A DNA stretch of 64,000 nucleotides, from positions 62,001 to 126,000 of the forward strand of contig NC_006044.2 of the NCBI RefSeq assembly GCF_000006445.2, given 5' to 3'. Every line of letters starts with the position of its first letter. Position 1 is the stretch's first letter. Shown here in pieces: positions 1 through 9,209 of the stretch. The DNA comes from Debaryomyces hansenii CBS767. Its lineage: Eukaryota > Ascomycota > Pichiomycetes > Serinales > Debaryomycetaceae. A model generated the notes under the pieces. The model saw only the letters and a list, made by a program, of their open reading frames with translations. It was not told the DNA's origin and did no database searches. The position numbers and the translations under genes are program-made.

Positions 1-1012
1 GCCAGGCTTATCTTACTATGTTTCATTATGGTACCCGAACGAAAGACTGACTAGAAGAATTGGGTACTATTTTACTGCCGCCCAAATATCTGCTGCAGTA
101 GCCGGTCTAGTTAGTGCTGGATTTCAAAAAATGGATGGTGTTCGTGGTTATACTGGATGGCAATGGATGTATTTAGTATATGGTGTTATTACAATGGCGG
201 CTGGTATTCTGTTACTCTGGTGGCTTCCTGACAGACCATTCAAAACAACAAAAGATTACTCGCAATCTACTAACTTCTTTATTAAATTTTATAATAAGGT
301 TTTTACTCCTACTCATCCATTATCCCCAGAAGAACGTGAAATTCACAGAAAAGACATCGAATCTCGTTACGTTTTGTTGGAATGGACATGGAAAGATGTT
401 GTCCAGATTATCACGGATATAAGAATTTGGCCGCTAATTATAATGTACTTTGGAGTTGTTGGAACCGGTTTCGGATTAGCTGTTTTTGGCTCTACGATCA
501 TTGCTGTAAACAATCCGAATTTGACCTCAATTCAAGTTTCGTTGCTCTATGCACCAATCTGGCTTTTTGATCTTGGAGGTATCCTATTAATCACTCCGTT
601 TGCTGATAGATATAAGAAATTAAGAGCGTTGATGTTCTCACTGGCAACTTTGATTATTATTATAGGAATGTTTGTTACTACATTTGCTCATGGGTCGTGG
701 AATAAGTATGCTGGTCTACTTATTGCTGGGTTTGGTTTGGGTCCAACAGTGCCAATTTGTATGTCATGGGCTTCAGAAATATTCCAACCTGCTTATGGAG
801 ACGTCGGAACTGCTGTGAGCGCAGCATTAGTTAGTGGACTTGGAAATTTGGGCTCGGTTACGGCAACATATGCCTTATATTCTGGTTGGCCAGAAGATAA
901 AGCAAGGTTATACAGAAATTCAAATATGATGTTGGTGGTTATGCTAGGAACTAGTATTATTGCAGCCGCTGTCTGCCACCTTATTAAGGACAAAACTCGA
1001 CAAAAAAGATAA
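1..1012 (+). CDS. MFS permease, allantoate/anion:cation symporter family (5' truncated by window edge)
   Basis: The reading frame is open from base 2, upstream of the first internal ATG at 131, and ends at the stop at 1010-1012, so about 336 C-terminal residues are visible and the true start lies outside the window. The visible start (PGLSYYVSLWYPNERLTRRI) is the conserved cytosolic loop motif of the Dal5/Tna1/Seo1 group of the major facilitator superfamily. It is followed by a long middle loop and about six hydrophobic segments, then a charged lysine-rich tail. This family imports organic anions such as allantoate, nicotinate, thiamine precursors or sulfonates at the plasma membrane. The substrate cannot be read from the sequence. 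It lies upstream of the reductase cluster on the same strand, with no sign of a functional link. Confidence 0.85.
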   Translation, partial: PGLSYYVSLWYPNERLTRRIGYYFTAAQISAAVAGLVSAGFQKMDGVRGYTGWQWMYLVYGVITMAAGILLLWWLPDRPFKTTKDYSQSTNFFIKFYNKVFTPTHPLSPEEREIHRKDIESRYVLLEWTWKDVVQIITDIRIWPLIIMYFGVVGTGFGLAVFGSTIIAVNNPNLTSIQVSLLYAPIWLFDLGGILLITPFADRYKKLRALMFSLATLIIIIGMFVTTFAHGSWNKYAGLLIAGFGLGPTVPICMSWASEIFQPAYGDVGTAVSAALVSGLGNLGSVTATYALYSGWPEDKARLYRNSNMMLVVMLGTSIIAAAVCHLIKDKTRQKR

Positions 1013-1431
1013 GGTTCAGACTTTATAAGAAGCTAAACACCTCCATCCCCTGTTACATTAAATCTTACTGTTTTCGATATTGAGAATAGTTTAAAAAAAA
1101 TTAATCTGTAATATTATCGATAGGCTCTATATAGATAAATGTAATATTTTGTCTAAGTAATTTACTATTTACTAGGAACCATGATAATTTCTACCATAAA
1201 CGTTAGAATTCTGGAATTTTCATAGATTTCGCAACCAGAAAAATACTATTAATCGTACACTTGCTTTAATAAAAATGTAATTCAATTACAATACGAAGAA
1301 GATCGGATAGATGATAAGGCAATTTACGTTAAAACAAAGTAGACATTCTCATTCTCCTTTTCACAATTCTTCAAAAAAAAAGATCAATTGATGAGAGTTA
1401 CTGTTTCATTCTATAGCTTCCGTAACTTTAG

Positions 1432-1682
1432 AATTTCCGAGAATAACCAATAATGATTCTGGATTTCCATATCTTTTGGTATACCGCTTTTTCCCCTAGT
1501 ATATTCCAGGCATCTGATACCCTAATATGATCTTCAAAAGAGAAGGTTTAGATTCAGTAAATGCGGCCTTACAGAAGTTCAAAGAAAATAAAACTTGCGA
1601 TAAGATGATGATCTTTAGAGCCTCAGAACATAATAAAGACAGTTATTTAAGTTACAGAATTGTATTTGATAAAATGCCGTAG
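1432..1682 (+). pseudogene. Relic of the C-terminal end of an MDR reductase
   Basis: Translation in two frames matches the last ~75 residues of the neighbouring intact reductases. Bases 1462-1488 read DFHIFWYTA against DFHEFWYDV of the copy at 4510. The frame then shifts by one base, and 1488-1626 continue through two stops (TAG 1497, TGA 1515) into EGLDSVNAALQKFKENK against EGLESVNEALEILRDNK, ending in FRAS as the intact proteins do. A further stop (TAA 1444) lies upstream. Nothing of the N-terminal two thirds is recognisable. This is an old tandem copy, clearly more decayed than the broken copy at 3257-3971. Confidence 0.8.
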
Positions 1683-1776
1683 TTTCGAACCTATTAATTG
1701 ACCATAAGTTATCAAGTGACATTGATGTGAAACAGTATAGTATCTCTATGATAGTTGCCGGTCTAGTGCGGTATTC

Positions 1777-1783
1777 TGACTAA
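1777..1783 (+). promoter_or_regulatory. Candidate Yap1/Cap1 site
   Basis: TGACTAA, a Yap1-type bZIP site variant, 67 bp upstream of the ATG at 1850. Related sites occur at a similar distance before the other members of the cluster. Confidence 0.4.
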
Positions 1784-1849
1784 TAATCCCGCAATATATT
1801 AAGTCATTTCTTCAGGGATTGAATAAAAATCAATTGTCTTTATTAAATA

Positions 1850-2965
1850 ATGCCTGTAAATAACAATGCTTGTATACATACAGGGGCTCTTAAACGTGGA
1901 CAAAGCACTATAGTTAAGTCAATTCCTTATCCAAAGATCAATGATGATCAAATCTTGATCAAAGCTGTTGCATATGCAGCTAATCCTACTGATTGGAAGC
2001 ACATCGCTGTTAACTGGGGAGGCAAAGGAGCAATCGCAGGATCAGATGTAAGTGGAATTGTTTCAGAAGTTGGATTTAACGTTAAGGGGTTTGAAGTTGG
2101 TGATATAGTTTCATCATTTATGCATGGAAATTTCACGGAAACCAGAGGGGCGTTTAGTGAGTATGTTATTGCTGATGTAAATACGACAATCAAATATGAT
2201 AAATCCAACTTCAATTCACAGGCTATCGAAGAGGGAGACCATAGATCGAACTTTATAAATACGTACGAAGGGGCTGCTTCAGTTACATTGGGACTTGGTA
2301 CAGTTGGTGTTTCGTTTCATTATCATCTAGGAATAAAGGTTGATAAACAAGCCAATGCATCTAAATACATTTTGATTTGGGGTGGGGCTACAGGTACAGG
2401 TATTTTAGCCATTCAGATAGCCAAGCTCATCTATGGCTTGAAGGTTATCACCACTGCATCTTCCGATCATCATAATTTTTTAAGGACATTAGGTGCCGAT
2501 GAAGTATTTGATTACCATGATTCGGATGTTGTTGATCAGATAAAGAAAGTAGGCAATTCTAACATCAACTACGCATTGGATACTGTTTCAGACACGCAGA
2601 CTTTTCAATCTGTTTATGATGCTACGGTAGAAACCAAAGAAGTGACCATTGACAATTTATTATTTTTGAAATTGGACGAAGCTAAGATGGACCCATCAAG
2701 AAAGATCACTTCAACATCAACATTGGTTTTTCATGTAGACGGAACAGAAATGAACTTAGATGGTCTGATTATTCCACCAGATATGGAATTGGTGAACGTC
2801 TACAATGACTTCTGGTTTAATATTCTTCCCCCATACATTTCAAAAATTAAACACGCTGATTTGAAAGTTTTGAAGGCTGGTTTAGAATCAGCTAATGAAG
2901 CTTTGGACTTGCTAAGAGATAATAAAATTAAGGCCGAAAAGATAGTGTTTAGATTATCTGTTTAG
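1850..2965 (+). CDS. MDR-family NAD(P)H reductase (YNL134C/YCR102C/toxD-like), copy A
   Basis: A 371-residue protein of the zinc-independent medium-chain dehydrogenase/reductase group that includes S. cerevisiae YNL134C, YCR102C and YLR460C. The N-terminal GroES-like fold carries the group motif AYAANPTDWKH near residues 42-52 and GSDVSGIVSEVG near 64-75. The Rossmann half has WGGATGTGILAIQIAKL near 180 and LGADEVFDYHDSDVVDQIKK near 215. The catalytic-zinc ligands of classical alcohol dehydrogenases are not apparent. S. cerevisiae YNL134C reduces toxic aldehydes such as furfural, so detoxification is likely but inferred. Start ATG 1850 aligns with its paralogues. It sits between a relic and an inverted broken copy. 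Confidence 0.9.
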   Translation: MPVNNNACIHTGALKRGQSTIVKSIPYPKINDDQILIKAVAYAANPTDWKHIAVNWGGKGAIAGSDVSGIVSEVGFNVKGFEVGDIVSSFMHGNFTETRGAFSEYVIADVNTTIKYDKSNFNSQAIEEGDHRSNFINTYEGAASVTLGLGTVGVSFHYHLGIKVDKQANASKYILIWGGATGTGILAIQIAKLIYGLKVITTASSDHHNFLRTLGADEVFDYHDSDVVDQIKKVGNSNINYALDTVSDTQTFQSVYDATVETKEVTIDNLLFLKLDEAKMDPSRKITSTSTLVFHVDGTEMNLDGLIIPPDMELVNVYNDFWFNILPPYISKIKHADLKVLKAGLESANEALDLLRDNKIKAEKIVFRLSV

Positions 2966-3256
2966 CGTAAAAAGCAATTATATATGACTTAAAACAAAAC
3001 TAATATATTCATTAAATTAAATTCATTTACTCTTTTTTTATCATCCCACATTGTATTACTTTCTTCCATCTATGATTTCTATTAAATTGTTCTTACTAAA
3101 GGAACATTTCAGTCATGAGAAGATTTTATTTGAAAACCTACTATTAAAGTTTGTGTTTTGTTATGTCAACGTTTTTTTACGATTTTGCAAAATGTATTGA
3201 CCCTTTTCTTCCAGCGATCTAAAATTAAAAAACCATGTTTTGAATTATATAACTTG

Positions 3257-3971
3257 TTAGCTAGCTCTAAAAGCAACATTTTGACCAGAAATTCTATCTT
3301 CTCTTAATATTTCAAAAGCCTGCCCAACAGCTTCTAAGCCCGACTTCAAAACCTTTAATTTAGAATGCCTGATGTTTGAGATGTATTGTGGGAAGACATT
3401 GAACCAAAAAATCGTTGTATTCCTTTACTAATTCTGGGGATGAAGGAGAAATTTTGTCCCCTAAGCTTGCATCTTTTCCATTTACACAAGATACAATGGA
3501 AGTTTGGAAAACCCCTTTCTTGAATCATCAGTCTTAATTTTTTCAGGAGTTAAAAAGAGCAATTTGATTTATAATCACCACCTTCAGGGGCTTTAGAATT
3601 GAACGCAGACTTGTCGTACTTGATTGTAGTGTTGACATCAGCAATCACATAGTCACTGAATGATCCTCTAGTCTTAGAGAAGTTACTATGCATTACCATG
3701 CATATATGACGAAACCACATCGCCAACTTCAAACCCCTTAACCTTAGAACTAGCTTCAGAACTGTACCAATAACATCAGATCCTGCAATATCACCCTTGT
3801 TGCTGAATTTGAAAACAGCGTGTTTCCAATCAGTAGGATTGGCAGCATAAGCAACAGCTTTAATTAAAATTTGATCATCATTAATTTTGGATAAGCAATT
3901 TCGCCAACTTCGATCAATTGGCCATTACCAGTCAAACCAGTAAGAAGAGCAGCTTTGTTAACGTGAGACAT
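3257..3971 (-). pseudogene. Inverted broken copy of the MDR reductase gene (copy B)
   Basis: The minus strand starts at ATG 3971 with MSHVNKAALLTG, almost identical to copy D at 6096, and ends at TAA 3257-3259 after a terminal RAS. The frame is lost at about residue 28, where one A of a run is missing (CCAAAATTAATG against CCAAAAATTAATG). A second shift lies near 3750-3760, and a short duplication around ATGCATGGTAATGCATAG near 3690-3705. A large internal deletion of about 420 bp joins the region matching 6484-6500 of copy D directly to that matching 6902, near 3563. Nucleotide similarity to copy D stays high outside these lesions, so inactivation is fairly recent. The long sense ORF fragment 3550-3732 is part of this copy. 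Confidence 0.88.
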
Positions 3972-4089
3972 AATGAATTTAATACTGTTTAAATTAACAT
4001 TTTGTAAAGTCTTATTTAAATCGCAATGGTGTCTATATATGTATGAATTAGTTCGAAATTATAGTCATGTTCGGAGGCGCATGCAATAA

Positions 4090-4096
4090 TTACTAA
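4090..4096 (-). promoter_or_regulatory. Candidate Yap1/Cap1 site upstream of copy B
   Basis: Reads TTAGTAA on the minus strand, about 119 bp upstream of the start of the broken copy. The site is retained although the gene is dead. Confidence 0.4.
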
Positions 4097-4412
4097 CAGT
4101 TTCCTACAAAAAAACGTTGAGCTTATTGTGAGCAAATGGAACATAAAAAGGAGGCTATTAAATTATATAATATTAACAAGCTTATTGAATATACTATAGT
4201 ATGAGCTCAAATCAGTTACATATTTAGTCATACAAAAAATAGGATGTTAGCTAAAATAAAATCACTCATCTCAACATTAGAAAGACCATTAAAAATACCG
4301 TTTATTCATTTTATCTTTGATATTTTCATAGTCTTCCAGACGATACTTTATTGTACCTAGCAGACCATGTCACTTCGTCAAAGGTAAATTTCTCGGCTGC
4401 GAAAAATGAATA

Positions 4413-4419
4413 TTAGTAA
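4413..4419 (+). promoter_or_regulatory. Candidate Yap1/Cap1 site upstream of copy C
   Basis: TTAGTAA within ATTAGTAAG, the consensus form of the Yap1/Cap1 response element, 90 bp upstream of the ATG at 4510. Confidence 0.5.
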
Positions 4420-4509
4420 GCTAAACACACAATTTAAAGACAGCGCAATTTGCAATCGATATACAAGTCCAACTTCTCTTGACCAAGTAAACTAAAAAAT
4501 AAAGTATCA

Positions 4510-5628
4510 ATGTATCCTCAAAACAAAGCATCACTTCTTACTGGCGCCACCGAAAGGGGCCAGTTGACTAGAGTCGGCGAGACTATTTATCCTTCTATAA
4601 ATGACAATCAGATACTAATCAAGGCTGTTGCGTATGCAGCTAATCCAACAGATTGGAAACACCCTGTTTTTGGCTGGGGAGGTGAAGGGGCAATAGCAGG
4701 CTCAGATGTCAGTGGAGTCGTTGAAGAAGTGGGATCAGGCGCAAATGACTTCAAAGTCGGGGATGTGGTTTCATCGTTTATACACGGAAATTATTTCAAG
4801 GACAGAGGTGCGTTTAGTGATTATGTTGTTCTCGACCCAATTACTACCATTAAATACCCGAAAAGGATCTTGAAAAACGAACCACTTGAAGTTGGTTTGG
4901 AATCTGCGGGTTTAATTGATACTTTTGAAGGTGCTGCTTCGGTTAATCTAGGACTTGCTACGATTGGGTTATCGTTCCATCACAACCTTTCTATCAAGGC
5001 TGACAAGAAGAAAAATGCTTCTCAGTATATCTTACTTTGGGGTGGTGGTACTACAACAGGTATTTTAGCAATCCAAGTGGCTAAACTCGTTTATGGCCTA
5101 AGGGTTATCACCACTGCTTCACCAAAGCATCATGATTTTTTAAGATCATTAGGCGCTGATGCAGTTTTTGATTACCATGATTCTGATGTAGTAGATCAGA
5201 TCAAAAAGGTTGGTGGAGCTAATATTCCCTATGCATTTGATATGGTTTCGATTGACACGAGCTTTCAGCTGATTTACGATGCTACCTCAGAAACCGAAGA
5301 AGTCAACCTTGATAATTTAGGATTTTTAAATGCTAGTAGCATCAAAACTGAAAATTCAAGAAAGGTCAGGTTCGAAACCACATTAGTGAATTCAGTTACT
5401 GGGGAGGATTCAAACTATGATGGCCTTAAGTTTTATTCTAACCCAAAACTAGTACAAGATTTCCACGAATTTTGGTATGATGTTTTCCCTCAATATATTA
5501 CTAAGATCAAGCATCCCAATTTGATAGTTTTGAAGGAGGGTTTAGAGTCCGTAAATGAAGCGCTTGAGATTTTGAGAGATAATAAAGTCAGTGGTGAGAA
5601 GATAGTTTTCAGGGCATCACGTAAGTAA
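4510..5628 (+). CDS. MDR-family NAD(P)H reductase (YNL134C/toxD-like), copy C
   Basis: A 372-residue paralogue of copies A and D with the same domain order: GroES-like N-terminal half with AYAANPTDWKH, then a Rossmann half with WGGGTTTGILAIQVAKL and LGADAVFDYHDSDVVDQIKK. It is the most diverged of the three intact copies: the start is MYPQNKASLLTGATERG, and the segment ILKNEPLEVGLESAGLIDTF differs strongly from the others. The relic at 1432-1682 most resembles this copy at its C-terminal end. Likely a cytosolic NADPH-dependent aldehyde or enone reductase; the substrate is unknown. A candidate Yap1-type site lies 90 bp upstream, fitting induction by electrophiles or oxidants. Confidence 0.9.
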   Translation: MYPQNKASLLTGATERGQLTRVGETIYPSINDNQILIKAVAYAANPTDWKHPVFGWGGEGAIAGSDVSGVVEEVGSGANDFKVGDVVSSFIHGNYFKDRGAFSDYVVLDPITTIKYPKRILKNEPLEVGLESAGLIDTFEGAASVNLGLATIGLSFHHNLSIKADKKKNASQYILLWGGGTTTGILAIQVAKLVYGLRVITTASPKHHDFLRSLGADAVFDYHDSDVVDQIKKVGGANIPYAFDMVSIDTSFQLIYDATSETEEVNLDNLGFLNASSIKTENSRKVRFETTLVNSVTGEDSNYDGLKFYSNPKLVQDFHEFWYDVFPQYITKIKHPNLIVLKEGLESVNEALEILRDNKVSGEKIVFRASRK

Positions 5629-6095
5629 AGTTTCGCTTGAGAATAAATTAAGAATAAATTAAGCCTTGAACCACCGAATAGTTATCTTAATGGGTTAAAG
5701 AATGATATTTAAGAATTGATTTCATCTTCCTTGTACGCAAGTGGCAGCGTTGCTGATGTTAGGGAGCTAAATTATCAATCTTTTCTATAGATAAGCATCT
5801 ATCGATATTGCATTTGAAAAGCAAATTTTTTGATATAGTCTTGCACTACTATGATTACATGTCTACATAATGTGATGTATAGATCGTACACAAATATACC
5901 TGTAACTATATAAATATATTTCTATGATTTTATCAATTCCAGTGTATATTGCATCCGGTTGTCTTTGCGCGTAAATCCGAACTCGAAAATGTTTAGTAAT
6001 CATTCCATGCATATATAAAGCAACTATTTTAGTGAAATTCAAGATTTCTTTTACACCAATTTATACCAATTGATATTAACAAATAAATATAAAAT
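5629..6095. other. Intergenic region, promoter of MDR copy D
   Basis: AT-rich, no gene seen. It contains a short direct repeat (GAATAAATTAA twice near 5641-5660), TTAGTAA at 5993-5999 and a TATA-like TATATAAA at 6012-6019. Confidence 0.6.
5993..5999 (+). promoter_or_regulatory. Candidate Yap1/Cap1 site upstream of copy D
   Basis: TTAGTAA, 96 bp upstream of the ATG at 6096 and just upstream of a TATA-like element at 6012-6019. Confidence 0.5.
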
Positions 6096-7208
6096 ATGTC
6101 TCACATTAACAAAGCTGCTCTTCTTACTGGATCGACTGATAAAGGCCAATTGACTGAAGTTGGCGAAATTGCTTATCCAAAAATTAATGATGATCAAATT
6201 TTAATTAAAGCTATTGCTTATGCTGCCAATCCTACTGATTGGAAACACGTTCTTGGCAAATGGGGTGGAAAAGGTGATATTGCAGGATCTGATGTTAGTG
6301 GTACAGTTATTGAAGTTGGTCCTAAGGTTAAGGGGTTTGAAGTTGGCGATGTGGTTTCGTCATTTATGCACGGTAACTTCTCTAAGACTAGAGGAGCATT
6401 CAGTGACTACGTGATTGCCGATGTCAACACCACAATCAAGTACGACAAGTCTACGTTCAATTCTAAACCACTTGAAGTTGGTGATCATAAGTCAGATTCG
6501 ATTAATACATTTGAAGGCGCTGCGTCCATTAATTTGGGGCTTGTAACGGTAGGCTTGTCTTTCAACCATAAGCTTGGTATCAAGGCTGATAAACAAACTA
6601 ACGCTTCCAAGTATATTTTGATTTGGGGTGGTGCTACGGCTACAGGTATCTTAGCAATCCAAGTCGCTAAGCTTGCATATGGTTTAAAGGTCATTACAAC
6701 CGCATCCTCAAAGCATCACGATTTCTTGAAATCGTTAGGTGCTGATGAAGTATTTGATTACCATGACTCAAATGTCATTGAGCAGATAAAGAAAACTGGT
6801 GGTGCTAACATCAACTACGCATTGGATACTGTTTCCAACGAACAAACTTTCCAATCGGTGTACGATGCCACGGCTGATACTAAGGATGTTGCTATTGATA
6901 ATTTGCTCTTTTTAACTCCTGACAAAATTAAGACTGATGATTCAAGAAAGGTTTCTTTCCAAACTTCCCTTGCATATTGTGTGGATGGAAATGATGTTAA
7001 CTTGAATGGCTTAGTCGTTCCATCACCACCGGAGTTAGTAAAGGAATTCAACGATTTTTGGTTCAATGTTATCCCACAATACGTCACAAAACTCAGACAT
7101 GCTAACTTGAAGGTTTTGGAGCCTGGTTTGAAAACCACCAATGAGGCTTTGGAATTATTAAGAGAGGATAAAGTGGCCGGTCAAAAGGTTGTTTTCAGAG
7201 CAAATTAA
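6096..7208 (+). CDS. MDR-family NAD(P)H reductase (YNL134C/toxD-like), copy D
   Basis: A 370-residue intact paralogue and the closest living relative of the inverted broken copy B. It shows AYAANPTDWKH near residue 42, GSDVSGTVIEVG near 64, WGGATATGILAIQVAKL in the nucleotide-binding fold near 178, and LGADEVFDYHDSNVIEQIKK. As in the other copies, zinc-ligand motifs of classical alcohol dehydrogenases are missing, so this is a zinc-independent NAD(P)H reductase. A good TATA element and a Yap1-like site upstream suggest an inducible gene. Substrate unknown; detoxification of aldehydes or quinones is inferred from the YNL134C family. Confidence 0.9.
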   Translation: MSHINKAALLTGSTDKGQLTEVGEIAYPKINDDQILIKAIAYAANPTDWKHVLGKWGGKGDIAGSDVSGTVIEVGPKVKGFEVGDVVSSFMHGNFSKTRGAFSDYVIADVNTTIKYDKSTFNSKPLEVGDHKSDSINTFEGAASINLGLVTVGLSFNHKLGIKADKQTNASKYILIWGGATATGILAIQVAKLAYGLKVITTASSKHHDFLKSLGADEVFDYHDSNVIEQIKKTGGANINYALDTVSNEQTFQSVYDATADTKDVAIDNLLFLTPDKIKTDDSRKVSFQTSLAYCVDGNDVNLNGLVVPSPPELVKEFNDFWFNVIPQYVTKLRHANLKVLEPGLKTTNEALELLREDKVAGQKVVFRAN

Positions 7209-7416
7209 CGATTAGATACTAGATACTAGATATTTTTATTTTGATGTTTTATGTATATGAAAGATTTTTTTAGTAATATGTATTGTAGACGGTTTGGAGA
7301 AAGGCTCAAAATTTCGTATCTCATCTCATCCTCATTTTCTGAAATAAAATACAAAATAAAATATCCTAATTTTTCATTTTTTATCCAATTGTATTACAAA
7401 TATATAGTTAATTACC

Positions 7417-8430
7417 ATGTCTGCTACTGATAAAACCAGCTTACCGTTCACTGAACAACATTATTTTTCTTCTTATGACCATTTTGGGATTCATGAAGAA
7501 ATGTTGAAGGATACTTCCAGAACATTATCATATAGATCAGCTATGTACAAGAACAAGCATCTCTTTAAGGATAAGGTTGTCCTTGATGTTGGATGTGGTA
7601 CCGGTATTCTCTCTATGTTTGCTGTTAAAGCCGGTGCTAAACATGTCTATTCTGTTGATATGTCAAATATTATTGGAAAAGCCAAAGAAATCGTATCGTT
7701 GAACGGGTTTGAAGACAAAATCACATTGTTACAAGGTAAATTAGAAGATATCGAATTGCCAGTTAAAGAGGTTGATATAATTGTTTCTGAATGGATGGGA
7801 TACTTTTTGTTATACGAATCAATGTTGGATACTGTTTTGTATGCCCGAGACAAGTACTTGGTCGAAGGTGGATTAATTTTACCAGACAAATGTTCGATGT
7901 ACATTGCTGGTATTGAAGATGCTCAGTACAAGGAAGAAAAGATCCATTACTGGGAAGATGTTTATGGATTTGATTACTCTCCATTCATCGATGTTGCTAT
8001 GGTTGAACCTTTGGTCGATACCGTCAACAATCAATCTTTGATTACGACTCCACACAAATTCTTTGAATTTGATATAAATACTGTTACAAAAGAAGGGTTA
8101 GCTTATCACAAGAATTTTGACTTGAAAGCTATTGACACTGATTTATGCCATGCTTATATCGTTTGGTGGGATTGCGAATTCCCAGGTGACGAAACAGTTA
8201 TCTTACACACTGGTCCAATGCATCAATACACTCATTGGAAACAAACTGTTTTCTACATGGATCAAGTTCTTAACTTAAAGAAAGGTGATCATATTAAAGG
8301 GTCGATTGCTTCCAGACCAAATACCAAGAACCCAAGAGAATTAGACGTTGAAATCAGTTGGAATGTTAAGACTGACTCGAATGATAAGTCAAGAGAAAAG
8401 ACTGGTAAGTATAATTATTTCATGCGTTAA
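7417..8430 (+). CDS. HMT1: Protein arginine N-methyltransferase 1 (type I PRMT)
   Basis: This 337-residue protein matches Hmt1/PRMT1 over its full length. It transfers methyl groups from S-adenosylmethionine to arginines of RNA-binding proteins such as Npl3, making asymmetric dimethylarginine. Visible motifs: the SAM-binding VLDVGCGTG (55-63), the double-E loop SEWMGYFLLYE with catalytic Glu125 and Glu134, and the THW loop at 272-274. The N-terminal YFSSYDHFGIHEEMLKD helix that covers the active site is intact. Start ATG 7417 gives the family's usual length. It is followed on the same strand by MXR2, with 203 bp between them. Confidence 0.97.
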   Translation: MSATDKTSLPFTEQHYFSSYDHFGIHEEMLKDTSRTLSYRSAMYKNKHLFKDKVVLDVGCGTGILSMFAVKAGAKHVYSVDMSNIIGKAKEIVSLNGFEDKITLLQGKLEDIELPVKEVDIIVSEWMGYFLLYESMLDTVLYARDKYLVEGGLILPDKCSMYIAGIEDAQYKEEKIHYWEDVYGFDYSPFIDVAMVEPLVDTVNNQSLITTPHKFFEFDINTVTKEGLAYHKNFDLKAIDTDLCHAYIVWWDCEFPGDETVILHTGPMHQYTHWKQTVFYMDQVLNLKKGDHIKGSIASRPNTKNPRELDVEISWNVKTDSNDKSREKTGKYNYFMR

Positions 8431-8633
8431 TTCAACCTTCAATTCTAGAATATTTAGCATAATTACGGTACTTCATTTTTGTATTAATAGTCAACTAGTA
8501 TAGTTAACTAAAAGAGTTTATTTTTCCGCATCATACTATTTGTAAGCTTTTTTTTCAGGTTCTTTATCGCAATCGATTTGGTAGCAGTTTATCGAATAGA
8601 AAAGATATTTCTTCTCCTAGATGCATTGATTAT

Positions 8634-9113
8634 ATGTTTCGTAGAAATATTACACAGCTAAAGCCATTATTAACTAGGAATAGTTTGAAGCAACAATTAC
8701 CAAGATTTATATCTCAAGCCAAAATGACAAAAAGCGAAGAAGAATGGAAAGCAATTCTTTCGCCACAGCAATTCAGAGTCTTAAGACAACAAGGAACAGA
8801 AGCACCTTATACAGGGGAATACAATTCTAAGCCTGCGACAAAAGCTGGAGTTTACGAATGTGTTGGATGTGGAAACCCATTATATAAGTCACTGACGAAA
8901 TTCGATTCCAATTGTGGGTGGCCTGCGTTCTATGAGGCTATCCCAGACTCACTCAAAATACTCAAGGATCTGTCGCATGGTATGGTAAGGGAAGAAATGC
9001 GTTGTAATAAGTGTGATGGTCACTTAGGTCATATATTCAGAGGTGAAGGATATAAAAACCCTACTGATGAAAGACACTGTGTTAATAGTGTGTGCTTGAA
9101 ATTTAAAGAATAA
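8634..9113 (+). CDS. MXR2: Peptide methionine-R-sulfoxide reductase (MsrB)
   Basis: A 159-residue MsrB enzyme that reduces methionine-R-sulfoxide in proteins using thioredoxin. Two CxxC zinc knuckles are visible (Cys76/79 and Cys124/127), with GWPAF at 95-99, a likely resolving Cys94 before it, and RHCVNSVCLKF with the likely catalytic Cys149. The first 30 residues are basic and lack acidic residues (MFRRNITQLKPLLTRNSLKQ), as in a mitochondrial presequence. A second in-frame ATG at 8724 (Met31) would make a compact cytosolic form, so two products are possible. The gene converges on TSC13 with only 96 bp between the stop codons. Confidence 0.96.
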   Translation: MFRRNITQLKPLLTRNSLKQQLPRFISQAKMTKSEEEWKAILSPQQFRVLRQQGTEAPYTGEYNSKPATKAGVYECVGCGNPLYKSLTKFDSNCGWPAFYEAIPDSLKILKDLSHGMVREEMRCNKCDGHLGHIFRGEGYKNPTDERHCVNSVCLKFKE

Positions 9114-9209
9114 ATAAACGAAATGAAATACTTCGATTATTGGTATATTTTATATAAATAAAACAGATAGCATAAGGTAATTAATATTTAATAAGGAACA
9201 TCCTGAGGA

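Larger units (their letters stand above)
1013..1849. other. Intergenic region with an MDR gene relic
   Basis: The first 400 bases are AT-rich with no gene that I can support. Bases 1432-1682 carry the relic of a reductase gene, described separately. Bases 1683-1849 are the promoter of the intact copy at 1850, with a Yap1-like site TGACTAA at 1777-1783. Confidence 0.7.
3972..4509. other. Divergent upstream region of copies B and C
   Basis: This 538-bp stretch separates the broken copy B (minus) and intact copy C (plus). It holds TTACTAA at 4090-4096 (TTAGTAA on the minus strand) near B and TTAGTAA at 4413-4419 near C. I see no other gene. Confidence 0.6.
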
